From NCBI RefSeq assembly GCF_000247815.1, contig NC_021680.1, positions 2,830,649-2,894,648 of the forward strand: a DNA stretch of 64,000 nt, read 5' to 3'. This document shows, one piece after another, positions 1-36,160 of this stretch; within the stretch, counting starts at the first letter, position 1; each line of letters starts with the position of its first letter. The DNA is from Ficedula albicollis. Taxonomy: Eukaryota; Chordata; Aves; Passeriformes; Muscicapidae. Both the position numbers and the translations under genes were made by a program. The notes beneath the pieces were generated by a model that saw only the letters and a program-made list of their open reading frames with translations, was not told the origin of the DNA and ran no database searches.

Positions 1-21490
<21,490 letters not shown>

Positions 21491-21960
21491 GTTTAATCTT
21501 CAGTTCATCGCTCGCCTTTCCCAACACAACTGCCCGCTCCCAACTTTCAAAGGCGCCCGGAGCGCGGCGCATCCCGCCGGGCTCGGGGCATGGCTCTGCA
21601 GCACCGGGGGCTCTCGGGGGGTGCCGGGGCAGCCTCCTGCTGCCAGGGGCTCATCCTCGCCTCAGGCTGGCAGCCATGCCGGGGTTCCGTGCCTCAGAGC
21701 CCGCTGGCCCCGCTCCCTGCCGATCCCCGGCGCTCCCGAGCATAATCGCCCGGCTGAGACAGCGCTCAGCGCGCGGTATGGATCGGGAATCGGGAGGAGG
21801 GGGAGAGCTTCGGCTGTTTAGGGGAGGAGCATCCTGGGCAAGGAGGAGGGGGGGGGCCCCGGCTTTTCCACCAGTGAAGGCTCGGCTGGGTGTCTAACAC
21901 AGCGGGCCATGTGCAGGGATTCTCTGGAGCAGCGCCCGCCCGGAGGGGTTCGCATCCACA
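21491..21960 (-). promoter_or_regulatory. RXRG: GC-rich region upstream of the RXRG start codon, candidate promoter and 5'UTR
   Basis: The few hundred bases before the RXRG ATG are clearly richer in CpG and GC than the surrounding intron and intergenic DNA (dense CpG around 21550-21600 and 21700-21800). This is typical of a CpG-island promoter and 5'UTR. I could not place the transcription start or a TATA box, so the exact limits are inference. Confidence 0.4.
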
Positions 21961-22004
21961 CCCGCATCCACACCCGCATCCACACCCGCATCCACACCCG
22001 CATC
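21953..22004. repeat. 12-bp minisatellite, about 4.3 copies
   Basis: Four perfect tandem copies of CATCCACACCCG plus a partial fifth, about 460 bp upstream of the RXRG ATG. Confidence 0.95.
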
Positions 22005-22048
22005 GTGCCTCAGCTGCCACCCCCTAGTGAAAGAGCCTAAAACGAGGC

Positions 22049-22051
<3 letters not shown>

Positions 22052-22117
<66 letters not shown>
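22052..22117. repeat. Poly-C run, 66 bases, at the LTR edge
   Basis: Pure C between AAAACGAGGCGTG and AAATGAGGCGTGC, i.e. nearly the same 13 bases on each side. Confidence 0.95.
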
Positions 22118-22119
<2 letters not shown>

Positions 22120-22782
22120 ATGAGGCGTGCGGAGCTCCGGGCGGTCTCTTCAAAATGCTGCTTATTGTATCCAAATGATGCAACAATTCACGGGTCGTGG
22201 GTGGCAAGAGCCGACGGCCCGACAGCCCCAGCTGTGGGTTCGTCTGAAAGGTTCTTCCAGTTCTGGTTACACTGCATTATATACTTTTCATTGCAGAGCA
22301 TCTTAAAACGTGACAACCAATCAATACTTTTACTATTACTTATGGCCTATCAATACCTTTATTATTACTTATGGCCTATCATAACTACTAACATTAGCAT
22401 ATTCATGTTACGATTTTCCAATCACAAAAAGTTAGTATGTTACAGTGTAAGCTTGAAGTTGTTTTTGGTTTTTGGTTTTTTTTGTAGTGGAAAATTCTGA
22501 GGTCTTTTGTCTACTTGCAACATGGCATTTTTGTTTGTCTGTGAAACTCTTTTTGCTTGGTAAAAACATCTTTTGTTGGAGGTGGATTTATCCTTCGCTC
22601 TAAGTCATAAAAGCCCCTTCCAACTTCTTAGTTACCCAGCAAAACTCGCTCAGCAATTCTTTTCTTCTACATCAAAACTTGCTATAATTTCTATACCTTC
22701 TTCAGATTCTACAGTCAAAAATCGTTCTGTTATACATACATATCTGTGAGATCTTCCTGTCAACTGCTTATCCTTCCCAACA
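22118..22782 (-). mobile_element. ERVK-like LTR upstream of RXRG, same orientation
   Basis: On the minus strand it starts TGTTGGGAAGGATAAGC, has a TATA-like GTATATAATGC (22284-22274) and AATAAG (22166-22161) near its end, i.e. a U3-R-U5 layout. The U3 holds an imperfect 29-bp tandem repeat (GGCCATAAGTAAT core). The 3' end is obscured by the poly-C run at 22052-22117. The family call is from general resemblance only. Confidence 0.55.
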
Positions 22783-25700
22783 CCCTGGAAATGCAAGGCT
22801 GAGGAGGATCGGGACCTTCCTGCAGCTCAGCTCTCATCCCCAGCCCCACCCAAAGGAGCGGGGCTTATTTTCAAAATACAAACAAACCACGCCAAGAGCA
22901 TCATGAAGCAGTTGCTGAAGCTGAGGTGGGACACAGGACAGACACAACCCATGCTGTACACAGTGTATGACAGTGAAGTTCTGCAGGAAATGTGTAGGAA
23001 TCAGCAGAAACAAGTTGCCAGGCTGGGGCAGAGCCACATGCAGCCCCCTCCAGTGACTGGAGCTCCGAATCAGGAGCAGCCCCAGTTCCCTGACTGGCAA
23101 GCCCCCAGCCAGGCTCTTGCAGTTCTGGGATGGATACAGCACAGCCCCCTGTTTCTGCTGTCTGATCTGGGAAGCCTCAAACGAAGCCACCTCAGAGGGA
23201 TGGAGGAGTTTTGCTGGAGGTCTGCACTTACGTGTGTGCTGGAGGAGAAGGTGGCTGGAAGGAAGGTCACTGGCACCAGCAGAGAAAGGGGGCTCGGGGC
23301 TGGCAAGGGGCTTTGCCTTCCCAGGGGACCATGGGGAGCATGCCAGGCAAGCAGCAAGACAAAAAGAGGGAAGGGCACATTAGGATGTTCGGCATCCTAC
23401 CACGGCCTTCTGGCACTCGGCTCCCTCCAGGACACCCCAGGACCCATTCTGGCCTTTGGCACAAAGTGTGCTGGAAGGGGAAGGAGTGGAATCTGCCAGC
23501 CCAGAGGTGTCCAGAGCACCCAGCAGCAGCTCAGGCAGATGCTGACTGAGGTGCAGTCAGCCCTGAGGTATTGCATCTGCAGGAGAAGGAAAGGTTACTC
23601 TTGTTAGCTCTGTTTCTTCCTTTGCCCTCAGACATTGCCACATCCATTTATCTCTAGCTAGAGTTTATGCTAGAAAGGGTTTTTCCTCTCCCTTTTATTA
23701 ATAACCCTTAAATTCTTTTTAAAAAGTGATTTTATTTCCTCCAATTTCTGCTCTGCATCTCCGTGTGAAGACTTGGTAATGTGCAGAATTGGGAGTGCAC
23801 CATGACATAGATGCACTTTTTGGGCAGCAGGTACATCAGATCAGCTCCAGGACTTTGAGTTTACCTGGGGATGGGAACCTAACATTTGGGAGTGCAGAAC
23901 AAATGGATAAGCTGCCTGCTGTCAGGAGCAAGGAGGTTTGCAGGCAGTAGTATCAGCATTCTGTACAGCCCATTAACTGTGGCCTAGGTTTACACACACC
24001 TTCTTTTTTCCTCGCAGGTTAAAAAAAAAAAAAAAAAAGAAAACAAGAGATCAGTATTCACAGTAGGTTCTACTGAGGCAAAAAAACCTCTCCAAGCAGC
24101 TGCAGTATCACAGGGGGAATACAAACAGCAGAGATCACTCTTGTATTTTCTATCTGGCCCCCTTTCACATCTCATTTGTTTTATTGCACAAACATTAATG
24201 GCACTGCAGAACTGTTTTTAGAGGAGGAGAGGCAGCTGAGCACCAATACTTACACATCCCTCTCACTGGCCACAAGTTTGGAGCCCTGGGCAAGGGAGTC
24301 CAAAGGGTTTGATGAGCAGCACGAGAGCACAGCACAGCAGTATGTGACTGTGTGGTGCTGTGTCCTGTCCCTCTCCTGCTCAGCCCAGCTTGTGTCCTGC
24401 CCTGCCACCTCCCCAGCATACATCCCCAGTGAATGTCCTCGGCTCAGGACAGTCCTTCAAGTGTTCCCAGCTACATCCAGGTGCAGGAGATGCAGGCACA
24501 GCTCCTGTTTTTCAGTGGAGGCTGCCCCACACTCCACCCTGTCTAATCCAAGTGGTGACAATCCCAGCAGCCACAAGGATTTCTAACCTGTCTGCAAAGT
24601 TTGCCTTGACACTGGCTGTGCCTCCGGTGCTGTCCTTTAACAGCCACGCTGGGGATCCCTGTTAGGAGCAGGAAGCAAAAGCCAGGCACAAGGCAGGGAT
24701 ACCTCAATGCCCTGCAGGCAGAAACCCAGGGCACTGCTGAGCAAGAGGCTGCAAGGAGATTGTTTCCATCTCCTGATAGAAAATTGGATTTCTCAGCAGG
24801 GCAAGTTTGTTTTTTTTTTTCCTATGCCACAAGACTGAAAGAAACATTTTTCAATCAAAAAAGCCTAGCAAACAATCTGCTTTCAAGAGAAGTGATTTTT
24901 CACACACACACACAAATACGCAGACTCAATATGATCCAAAACTTCCACACAAGAGAGGGATTTTGTGCAGCCCCACACACACCCAGAGGGATGTTTCTCT
25001 GCCATGGGAAAGCTCTGCCATGCAGAGATGCAGGGTAGCCTTGTGCCCCCGGAGCCCCCCAGCTCTCAGAGCTGGGGTTTGGAGACAAACCCACTCCTGC
25101 ACAGCGATTGTGCTCCCACCTGCTTGACTCACACACGTCCCTGCCACGCCAGCCTGGCTCGTCCCTTGCCCTCAGGCTGCACAGGAGGGTCTGTGCCCTT
25201 GCCAAGCTGCCTGCTCAGCGCAGCCCTGGCAGCTCTGGGAACGGGGAGGTGTGAGCACTGAAGCAGCTTTGCGTCCTAAGCACCAGCCGTGCCGAGGTTT
25301 AGCAGCACCAGTAATTCTGGCCCACCACGCGGCATCTCAGCGGCTCTAATCCCACCCTAATGAAGTTTTAGTAGGGAATTATTTTTATTGATCTGCCCAG
25401 AGCAAAGAGCCTGATTTTAGACCGGCTCTGTCAGCACCCCCTTTCCTCACAGCTCTTTTCTTTCTTTGGGAGAGGAAAGAAGACAAAACAGCTCTGAGCT
25501 CCTTAAAAAGGTTGGCAGTCCCAAGCAGTAAGTGGATTACTTTATTGATTTTTAGCAGATCTGGGTTAGTGAGTGCTTAGCACTGCAGAACACATGCACA
25601 CACAGAGCAACTTCAAGGAAACCCCTCCAGGCCCTTTCCTCAGGCAAATCAAGTGGCAGGCAATTAATTTAGGAGACCACCATGGATTTTGGAGTGTGGA

Positions 25701-26757
25701 GAAGTTCCAGTCCCTGCTCCCAAGCCAGTCTGTGACAGACTGACTCTAGGAGCCAGCCCAGCCTCTCTTAAGCAGCACTGCAGGACCTTACAGAGGCAGC
25801 CCCTCAGTTTCTTGTAGAATAGCACAATTCCCAGCTTCAGAGTATTAAATGCTTTTTGCTCCCCTGCCCATCCTCGTTGTTGTGTAAAAGGAGAAGACAC
25901 CATGACTGCCACTGTTAACTTAGGAAGGAAATCCATTGCCAGCTGCACCCAGATGGGATTCAGGGCTGCCGGGGGGGATCTAGCAGCCACAACTGGGGCA
26001 TCAGTCAGGGCAGGACTCCTGACAAAGCAGAACTGTTCAAGATGTTAACGTTGTGTTGGGATCCCCAGCTCACTCACTCACCTCCCAGTTAACTTTCCAA
26101 GGCCACTGTACTGCAGAGAGCATTTCTGCAGTGTGCTGGAATAGCATCTCCAACAATTCCTCCACCAGTGCTACTCCACCAAGCCTTTTAGGATGCTGGT
26201 GCCTGGAGTCTGACTGCCTAAAGGCCTACAGGGAAATAATTTTATCCCAGTCTGCACCAGAACCAGGAAAACTGGAAAGTAATTATGGTCCCTTTTCCTT
26301 GAACTAGGAGAACCCCAAATATGTCCAAGAATTCCATCAAGCCCCACCTCATCTTTGTTTGAAGGCAAAGGCAGTCTGTGTGTATCCTGATAAACATGAC
26401 CAAATAAAAAGGTTGCAGCTCTTATAATCCCACAGCTGCTCATTCATCTTCCTCCTGCCACACTGCTCCAGAGTGACAGAATTCCAGGGAAAACCCACTT
26501 CCCATGGGGTGCTGGTGTTAGAGCTGGGCGTCCCTTCACATGGCTAATGAGGTGCAATAAGGGCTACCAGGCTGAGTGCCCCAGGAGCCAAAATGCCCAT
26601 TCTCCTCCTGCTGGCCTCTGAGGGTGGCACAGACACCAGGTGACCTGCACAGGGCCAAACAGGAAGCCAGTGCCAGGGCAGGGACTTGAAATTGGATTTC
26701 TCCAGGCCAACAGGTGGATTGAACCAGCTCATCCATCTGTTGTGCTGGTCCATGGCA

Positions 26758-26842
26758 CTGGCCTGGGACAGGCAAAAGTCACCAAAAGCAAGTTGCCTCC
26801 CTGGAGATGAAGGGAGATTCTGCATCAGCCCTTCCCCTCCCA
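26758..26842 (+). repeat. Direct repeat flanking the pentanucleotide tract, left copy
   Basis: Shares CAAAAGTCACCAAAA, CAAGTTGCCT, CCTGGAGATG and GCATCA..CCCTTCCCC with 27659-27745 on the other side of the microsatellite. About 85 bp, diverged. Confidence 0.75.
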
Positions 26843-26920
26843 GGCTGCCTTGGTGCTAGTCCCTGACTCTGAGTTGCATGGGACCAGCTCCTGATGTTCC
26901 AGGAGAAGACACAGACTTGA

Positions 26921-27424
26921 CTTCTCTTCTCTTCTCTTCTCTTCTCTTCTCTTCTCTTCTCTTCTCTTCTCTTCTCTTCTCTTCTCTTCTCTTCTCTTCT
27001 CTTCTCTTCTCTTCTCTTCTCTTCTCTTCTCTTCTCTTCTCTTCTCTTCTCTTCTCTTCTCTTCTCTTCTCTTCTCTTCTCTTCTCTTCTCTTCTCTTCT
27101 CTTCTCTTCTCTTCTCTTCTCTTCTCTTCTCTTCTCTTCTCTTCTCTTCTCTTCTCTTCTCTTCTCTTCTCTTCTCTTCTCTTCTCTTCTCTTCTCTTCT
27201 CTTCTCTTCTCTTCTCTTCTCTTCTCTTCTCTTCTCTTCTCTTCTCTTCTCTTCTCTTCTCTTCTCTTCTCTTCTCTTCTCTTCTCTTCTCTTCTCTTCT
27301 CTTCTCTTCTCTTCTCTTCTCTTCTCTTCTCTTCTCTTCTCTTCTCTTCTCTTCTCTTCTCTTCTCTTCTCTTCTCTTCTCTTCTCTTCTCTTCTCTTCT
27401 CTTCTCTTCTCTTCTCTTCTCTTC
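26921..27424 (+). repeat. Perfect (CTTCT)n pentanucleotide microsatellite, 504 bp
   Basis: About 100 uninterrupted copies of CTTCT with no substitution that I could see. Pure polypyrimidine on the plus strand and polypurine on the minus strand. The repeat protein readings it produces are not genes. Exact length may be unreliable in the assembly. Confidence 0.97.
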
Positions 27425-27658
27425 GTACATCCATAGAGACCATCCTTTCCTCTACCCCTATGTCATTAGTGGAACTTTGGGAAATGCCAGAAATTTTGTT
27501 CTTCCTCCTTCTGGGTGCACCTCAGAGAGTGTTTTTCCCAAGGGAAGAGGAGCACACTAAATACAGGCAGCATTCAGAACAGCTATCAAAATAGAGGAGA
27601 TCCCCTGGAAGCTGCAGGGACGGTGGGGATGTGCCAGCCCTGCCCTGCTGACCACAGA

Positions 27659-27745
27659 CCTGGGACAGCCAAAAGTCACCAAAACCAAGTTGCCTGCCTG
27701 GAGATGGAGAGGAAGGGAGCTGCTGCATCATCCCTTCCCCATCCA
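27659..27745 (+). repeat. Direct repeat flanking the pentanucleotide tract, right copy
   Basis: Partner of 26758-26842; probably an interspersed repeat or an old local duplication. Confidence 0.75.
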
Positions 27746-28349
27746 TCCCTGCCCTTCCTCATGTCCAGCAATAACCACAGACACCAAGCTAATGAAATTA
27801 GCCCCAGAGCCCCACCGGGCTAATGCAATTACGGACGGCAGCGCATTCAAACAGCAGCACCACAGACACACCTGCAGCAGCACAGCCTGCCCTCTCCTTC
27901 TCCCCAGGCTTTCCCCCTGTCTCCCTGGGCCCCACAGCTCCCCCAGGGTGAGTCCCATCCCCAGTGCCAGGCTGCTCCAGGGAGGGCACTGCCTACCTTG
28001 CAGAATGCACCGTCCCATGCAGCCAGGCGCAGCCTCTGGGGCAGATTTAAACAAGCCTGTTTAAACCTCGGGAGACCTGCAATTACCAGCACCCTAATGA
28101 GGCCCCCAACACTAATCAGCGGTGTCACTGAATCCTCTTAGGCCTGCCTAAGCATCTCCAGCAGCTTTGCTGGTTGCAGAGCCCAGCTGCCCAATCCTGC
28201 AGGGAATTAGCTCCTCAGACAGGCACCGGTGGTGGCACTTAGGTATTTTGACACAGATGAAGGTAAAGCACTCCCAGGCATTTGTGCAAGGTGACAGAGA
28301 TACCTGTCAAGGCTCCTGGGCCAAGCCCACACTGGAGATGCTCTGGAGT

Positions 28350-28777
28350 TGATGCCTTAGGATTTTAGCTTTTATATTTTTCAGATCCTCTACTGCTTTA
28401 GTGTACGACTCTAAAACTCCATAGCCTGTCAGCTGCTGTTCTCCCATTTAATTCAGACAAAAAAATTCTTCTCTAGGCCTGAAACTCAAGGACACCTTAT
28501 TGTCTCAGGCCCTGAGAGATGTAAACAAAAGTGAAATGGGGGGGAAATCTTGGAGTGAATGACTTCATTACCTGAAGCTGTAATTGGAGGATTAACCCCT
28601 GATATATAAATGGACCAAACTTACAGTTGTATGAAAAACTCCTGACCATTGGGTGTAGCCCCTCTTGGAGGCTTTTGACTACCCAAGGTGTGCCTATTGA
28701 AGGCCTTCAATAAATCCCTGCTTTTATTCTCTTAATTTTGTCCAGCCCCTGTTCTAGGTGGCTGCCCCAAGCCATCA
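28350..28777 (+). mobile_element. Solo LTR (family C, copy 2), intergenic
   Basis: Plus-strand homologue of the LTR at 2278-2718: same start TGATGCCTTAGG, shared blocks such as CATTACCTGAAGCTGTAATT and CCCAAGGTGTGCCTA, then TTCAATAAATCCCTGC. The two copies differ by scattered substitutions and small indels, so they are not a recent pair. Confidence 0.65.
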
Positions 28778-29442
28778 GAGCGAACAAACACTGCCAAACC
28801 AGCAGAGACATTTTCACACTGACACTCCCTGAGACACAAAGGACAGATTTATGCCTGTCAGCCGTGCCCATGGAGCCAAGCTCACGCTCTGGGATGCTCC
28901 AGGAGAGTCTGGAGTCCCTGAGTGAGGCTGGCAGGTGACCCTGCTGTGCTCCTCTGCGCGCATCCGCTCTGAGCCAACACTCCTCTGCCCCAACAATGCA
29001 CTTTTGAGCATCCTGCAGGCAGCAAAAACAACAGGTCCACTATAAGGCGGAGATATCCTGAGGCAGAAAATCCATTGGGAGCCCAGCTAGAGAGAGTCGA
29101 GTCAATTAGACACTTTCTGGGGCGTCAAGCTGCCAACAATCCCGGCCTTTGTGCCAGTGAAGAATCACAGCCTATGTGCTTCCCAGAGACTCCCCCTTGC
29201 CGGAGCAGAAAGGTCAGCAGCAGCAGCGTCATGGAAAAGCATGCAGCAAAGTGTTCCTGGGGAGGTGGATCCAGAAAAGTGGCCATTTGGATCCTCTGGA
29301 AAATAAAAGCATCGATTGCTTTGGGTTGGGCTTGCAAGGGAATTTGCATCTCTGTGACGCAGGGGGTTTGTGCTGCAACAAAGAGGTTTGGCCATGCATC
29401 GTGTCCTTGGGTCAAGAGAGTGGAAGCTCAGAGTTTGGCAGT

Positions 29443-31305
<1,863 letters not shown>

Positions 31306-31940
31306 AGGTAAGCACCTTATTTCTCTTGTTCATGGTTCAAAACAGCAAACTGTGCTGCAAAAGCAAGATTCCAGGTTGGATGAGCACTGAATGAAGTGAG
31401 GATTTCCATGTGCAAGTGCTGAAATCGTTCAGATCCAAAAGCAGGTCTCTGACAAAAGGGCCTTGTGTCCAGAAGAGATTTTGTTGGGAAAAGAACATTC
31501 AGCTCTTAGGTTTGCCTTGACAAGACATTTGGTGTTCAGCAAGGGATATTCAAAGGACAGGTGAAGAAAGGTTCACTTGATACCTCCTTGATACCACCCT
31601 GCAAGCAAATTTTCCACTCAGAACACCTGGGAACACACACGTTGTCATTTAAACACAAGCCAATCCTAACCCTGCTGTTCACATGATGTGAAACTGAGAT
31701 TTCTGCCTGGAAATGCCTGGAAACAGGTTATCTTTCTTCAAAGAAAACTACACCCTGACCAGGATTTCCTCATTGTCTGAAAAATAAAAAAAAAATAAAA
31801 AAAAAAAGAGTGCTCAGAGATATCTTGAAAGTCACAGCCCCTGTGATTTCCCAGTTTTCCCACAACAACCATTTTTCAGACTAAACATCCCAACAGAAGA
31901 TGTTCCTTGTCCAGGTTAACCCTCTGTTATTGCTTCTAGG

Positions 31941-32206
31941 GACAAGTACTTAAAAAAAAAAATTAAAAGGCAACCCTCAGTCACAAATAAATATTGATTT
32001 AGAGGCTTATTTGACTATCTAGAAACAAACTAAGTGAAACTTGATCCCCACACCTATCTCTACATTACTACGGGACAAGTACTTAAAAAAAAAAATTAAA
32101 AGGCAACCCTCAGTCACAAATAAATATTGATTTAGAGGCTTATTTGACTATCTAGAAACAAACTAAGTGAAACTTGATCCCCACACCTATCTCTACACTA
32201 CTACTG
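31941..32206. repeat. 133-bp tandem duplication
   Basis: Two almost perfect copies starting GACAAGTACTTAAAA, offset exactly 133; one C/T difference seen near the end. Confidence 0.95.
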
Positions 32207-35200
32207 GAAAACTTTCAGCACTTTTTTCCCCCCCCACTGATCCTGCTCCATTCTTTATTCCCTTTTTTGCTGGGAAATCTGGATTTCTGTTGGCAAGAGG
32301 CTGAGCTGGGTGACACACGAGGCACCTGCTGGACCTGGCAAGGCTCAGCACAGGCTGGGGAAGGTCTTGTCACAGCAGTGCCCTGCTCAGGGCCACCAGG
32401 TCCCCCACCTGCATCCTCCTGGCAGGTGGCACTGCCTGCTGTGCAGCTGGGGGGCTTTTCTTGCTGCTCTCATGCTGTGCATGCCCACGTTGATGCTTTT
32501 ACATTTCCTCCCGCCTCAGCAAGTGCAAAACTCCGGAGACAAGCTGTCAATCTCCATCACGTCCAAATGGTCTATTTATACCAGCCAGGCAAACGTGGCT
32601 GTCCTGGAGTTCAAGGTAACAGGGCTTATTTCTGCTTGGAGTAGCTGCTTTCTCAGGGGAGGAAGGCTGGAGGCATCCAAGAGGAACAGCTTCACATCAA
32701 GGGCTGGCACCAGTACCTTCATGGCTGAGGGCACAGCCGTGGGTCCCCAGGGTGCCTGCCACAGCAGCCAGACCCCAAAAGCCCAGAAGGCTGATATCTA
32801 ATCATACAACATCTAATCCCAGGTCCCTCTGTGTCCTGCCACGGCAGAGGGGAGCTCAGCAGGTACTTTTGCATTTCTGATTCGTGTTCTCTCCAAGAAA
32901 GGCCACAGCTTCAAGTTCACACTGGGTTTTTGCACCGAGCTCTGTCTGGATCAGGTGTGAGCATCTGAGTGCACACTGTCACATGAATGCCACAGTGAGG
33001 GCTCCAGCTTTCTCTGAATCACTCCTGTCTCTCCTTACGCGTCTCTGCTCTCTGGCAGCCAGCAGATCTGGTCCAGGATAAAGCCAGTCTTATCAAATGG
33101 ATCCCATTCCAATAACTTGGAAAGATCTGAGGAAGGAGAGGGCATTTATGCCAGAGTAGCACTGTGGGTCAGATGGCCACAGAGCTTTAGATCTGGACGA
33201 AAAGGGCCCAAAAGTCACATCCACCAAATCACCAAATCACAGCTCCAGTCAGCACTTCTCAGCCAGCTGTCCTTGGAGTTTAGTCCTTGCTCCAGTCAGT
33301 GAGGCATTTTCTGTCAGCCACAGTGGGAAGCTGCCCCTCTCACAGGATGCCAGGAGCTCCTCAGGAACCAGACCTGGATCCCACCTCCACTTCACTTCTG
33401 CAGGTGCCATTGGCACATTAACCCCTTCTACAGCAGATTTTTTCCTGCCCATTGGGCCCCTGAGAGCAGGGAAGGAAATCAAACACCACTAAAACCCAAG
33501 TGTGTCCTCAAGAAGCAGGGAGAGGCAGGTTTCTCAAGGCTTTGCTGTCTCCTCTCATGCTCAGAGATCTCCTGTTTCTGTAATGGTACGGGATTCCTGG
33601 GCATGGGTTCTCCTGAACTCCACTCAGGAATTTCAAGCAAGCCTTGGAACAAGTTTCCATTGCTCCAAATACCCTGATCCAGCAACCCTGCCCATCCAAG
33701 CCCCCAGCTCACACCTCTGATGCCTCTGAGTCATCAGGGATAAAAGCCCCACACAACACCCCCCCAGCCAGTAAACCAGACCCCATCCCTGCCCAGAGAT
33801 ACAGCCATGAACACGTGCAGATATGCCAATGCAGCCTCCCCACAAACACCAGGTCTGGAGACACAGCAGCTGGGTGAAATGAAGCACAACCCCAGCAATG
33901 AGGCACAAAATGATGTATTTAAGATGAGCAAACCCAAAGAATTCCTTCATAGACTGGCAGTAAAAAAAAAGGAGAAGGGGGCTATAAAGACCTCAGCCCT
34001 CACTGTCTCTGCCTCCACTGGTGGCTCAAACCCCTCCACTCTCAGTAGTTTGTGTCTGTCCTCTAAGCCATGCAGACATTTCCATTTCACAGAAAAGCAA
34101 CAGGTTCATTTTGAGGTCATCTCTTTACAGGTACAACCAATTTCAGCAGGCTCTGCCAGCCCAGAGATGCCCCAGTGTGTTTGAGATGCAGAGGACCAAG
34201 CCTCCTCTTTGCCTTGCCCACACAGACACACACGACTCTCCTTCCCCCAGGACTCACCTTCCAGTGGCGGCCAAAGGGAGACAAACACAACATGAAACTC
34301 AGCCAAGATGTTCTCCCACGGGAAAGGTTCCTCTCAGTGCTTTTCTTCACCTCTTTGTGCAGCTGAGGGGTGGGGAAGGACCCAGCTACAGTGAGCATCC
34401 CTTTCCTCATCTATGCCCTCCATTGCCTCTCAAAAGCCACGTGTTCCCCTGTTCCAGATGGAAAATCCACTGGTATTTAAAGCCATGGGAGCAGGACAAA
34501 ATTCCCCATGCCCCAAAGAAAGGAGTAGCTCTGGATCAAGGCAGGGCCAGAGCACACCACACACGACAGCCCAGCAGCAAGGAGCAAGCACGTGAAGAAT
34601 TTGCAGGGATGTGGAATGACATTTGCTGTCAAATATCTGCTCTTTGCCCCTCAACCCCTTCTCAGTAGAAAGAGGAGGATAGAAAAGAACACCAGCCACA
34701 CATTTTGGGCCTGTCCTTTCGAGTCTCTGAGCAGAAGGAGCAGCCTCTACACAGCAGAAGCAGAGAAATGGCCTGGGATGATGTGGGCATACTCAAGTAC
34801 TGGCACTGCACTGATGTGCACTGACTTAAGTCAGCTTATTAAAGCAAGCCCTGAAGATCAGCTTCTCCACAGAGCTGCCTCCTCTGCCAGCCAGCCAGAT
34901 CCCAGCTGAAAAATCTGGAGCCCTTTTCAGGCCTTAAGTTCTCCAGACCAGCAGCACACCCTGGCAGGTTGATAAATTAATCAGTGCTAGGGCACAATCC
35001 CAGGGTCTGTCTGTCCTGGTGGCTGCAAAGACTGGCACTTCCCATCAGAGAGTTCCCAAGCACAGTCTGGGAGTCAGCACAGGACAAGGGATGTTCCCAC
35101 TGGGAGCTCTGGACATTCAAGAGCCAAGCCATATCCACACAAATTAGCCTCCATGGCTCATTTAAGTAATGAGGCTTTAAAATCACACCTATCTACTAAA

Positions 35201-36067
35201 TCTTGCAGCCCTGGCACCTAAAATCCAGGGCCCAACACTTCAAGCACACCTTAAACCGTGCAAGGTACACCCCTCAGTGCCCCAAGTATTTCCCTGAATC
35301 CCCCCAGGAATCTGTGCTTTCCAGAAAGAAAAGATCCCACAAGCAGAGCAGGAAACACTCAACCTCCAGCCCAGGACGACCCAGCAGCAAGGGAAGAGGG
35401 GTATTGATGAACCCATGGCTAGGTGAAATGGAAGAGCTGGAGGAATCCAGGGCCTCAGCTGACTCCAAGAGACACACCTCTCTGACAAACAAAACAATCC
35501 CATTTGGAATGGCCAAGAGCAGCCCTGGTGCCTTTTCCTGGATGGAAACCAAGCAACCTGTGTGGCCTGGCTCCCAGAACCCCAAGCAGTTTTGGGACCC
35601 AAAAGCAGAATCTCAGTCAGTGTTCTCCACCTCTCCCACTCCTCTTAGGAATTTGCACCTTTCTGTGCACTCCCATCACCCTCAGGAAAGAATCTCCTAG
35701 AATCTCCCCCATCAGCTGCAGCCCTCCTTGGAGGAGAGCCTTGCTTGCGTCTCTGATGAGCACCTTGCACAGGCACTGCCTGGGAGCAGCCACATTCCTG
35801 GCCTTTGCAACAAGTCAGCAGTAAGAAAAAGCTCATTTACATCCTCACCATCTGTGTGGCAGTGAATGGGTGCCAGGGAGCAGCCAGGCAAAGGCCAGAC
35901 GTGCTCTGCAGGGATGTCTGTGCAGATATCATTACAGATTTGGGGGCAGCCTGTCCTGGCCCCACAAGGGTATCAGTGATGGGAGATGCTGAGCATCTCA
36001 GGGGTGGAGGCTGTTGGAGGAAGGACACACTCTGCTCCTATTTTCCCTGCACACATCCATCATTTTC

Positions 36068-36160
36068 AGGATGGATGGGCCTTTGGCCTGGCTCTGAGCG
36101 CTTTTTTCACCCAGGCAGGATGGATGGGCCTTTGGCCTGGCTCTGAGTGCTTTTTTCACA
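36068..36160. repeat. 49-bp tandem duplication
   Basis: Unit starting AGGATGGATGGGCCTTTGG, offset 49, one difference in GAGCGC versus GAGTGC. Confidence 0.93.

Larger units (their letters stand above)
22783..28349. other. Intergenic, no gene recognised
   Basis: Holds a CA run near 24900, the large pentanucleotide tract and its flanking direct repeats. A 234-codon frame at 22903-23607 has no recognisable domain and is treated as chance. Confidence 0.6.

Noticed and set aside
22903..23607. 234-codon plus-strand open frame
   Set aside because: No recognisable domain, no clear exon borders, GC-rich DNA where chance frames are common. Conservation (dN/dS) across birds would be needed to revive it.
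26825..27594. Repeat proteins with REEKR or LLFSS units
   Set aside because: Direct products of the CTTCT microsatellite; no gene structure around them.
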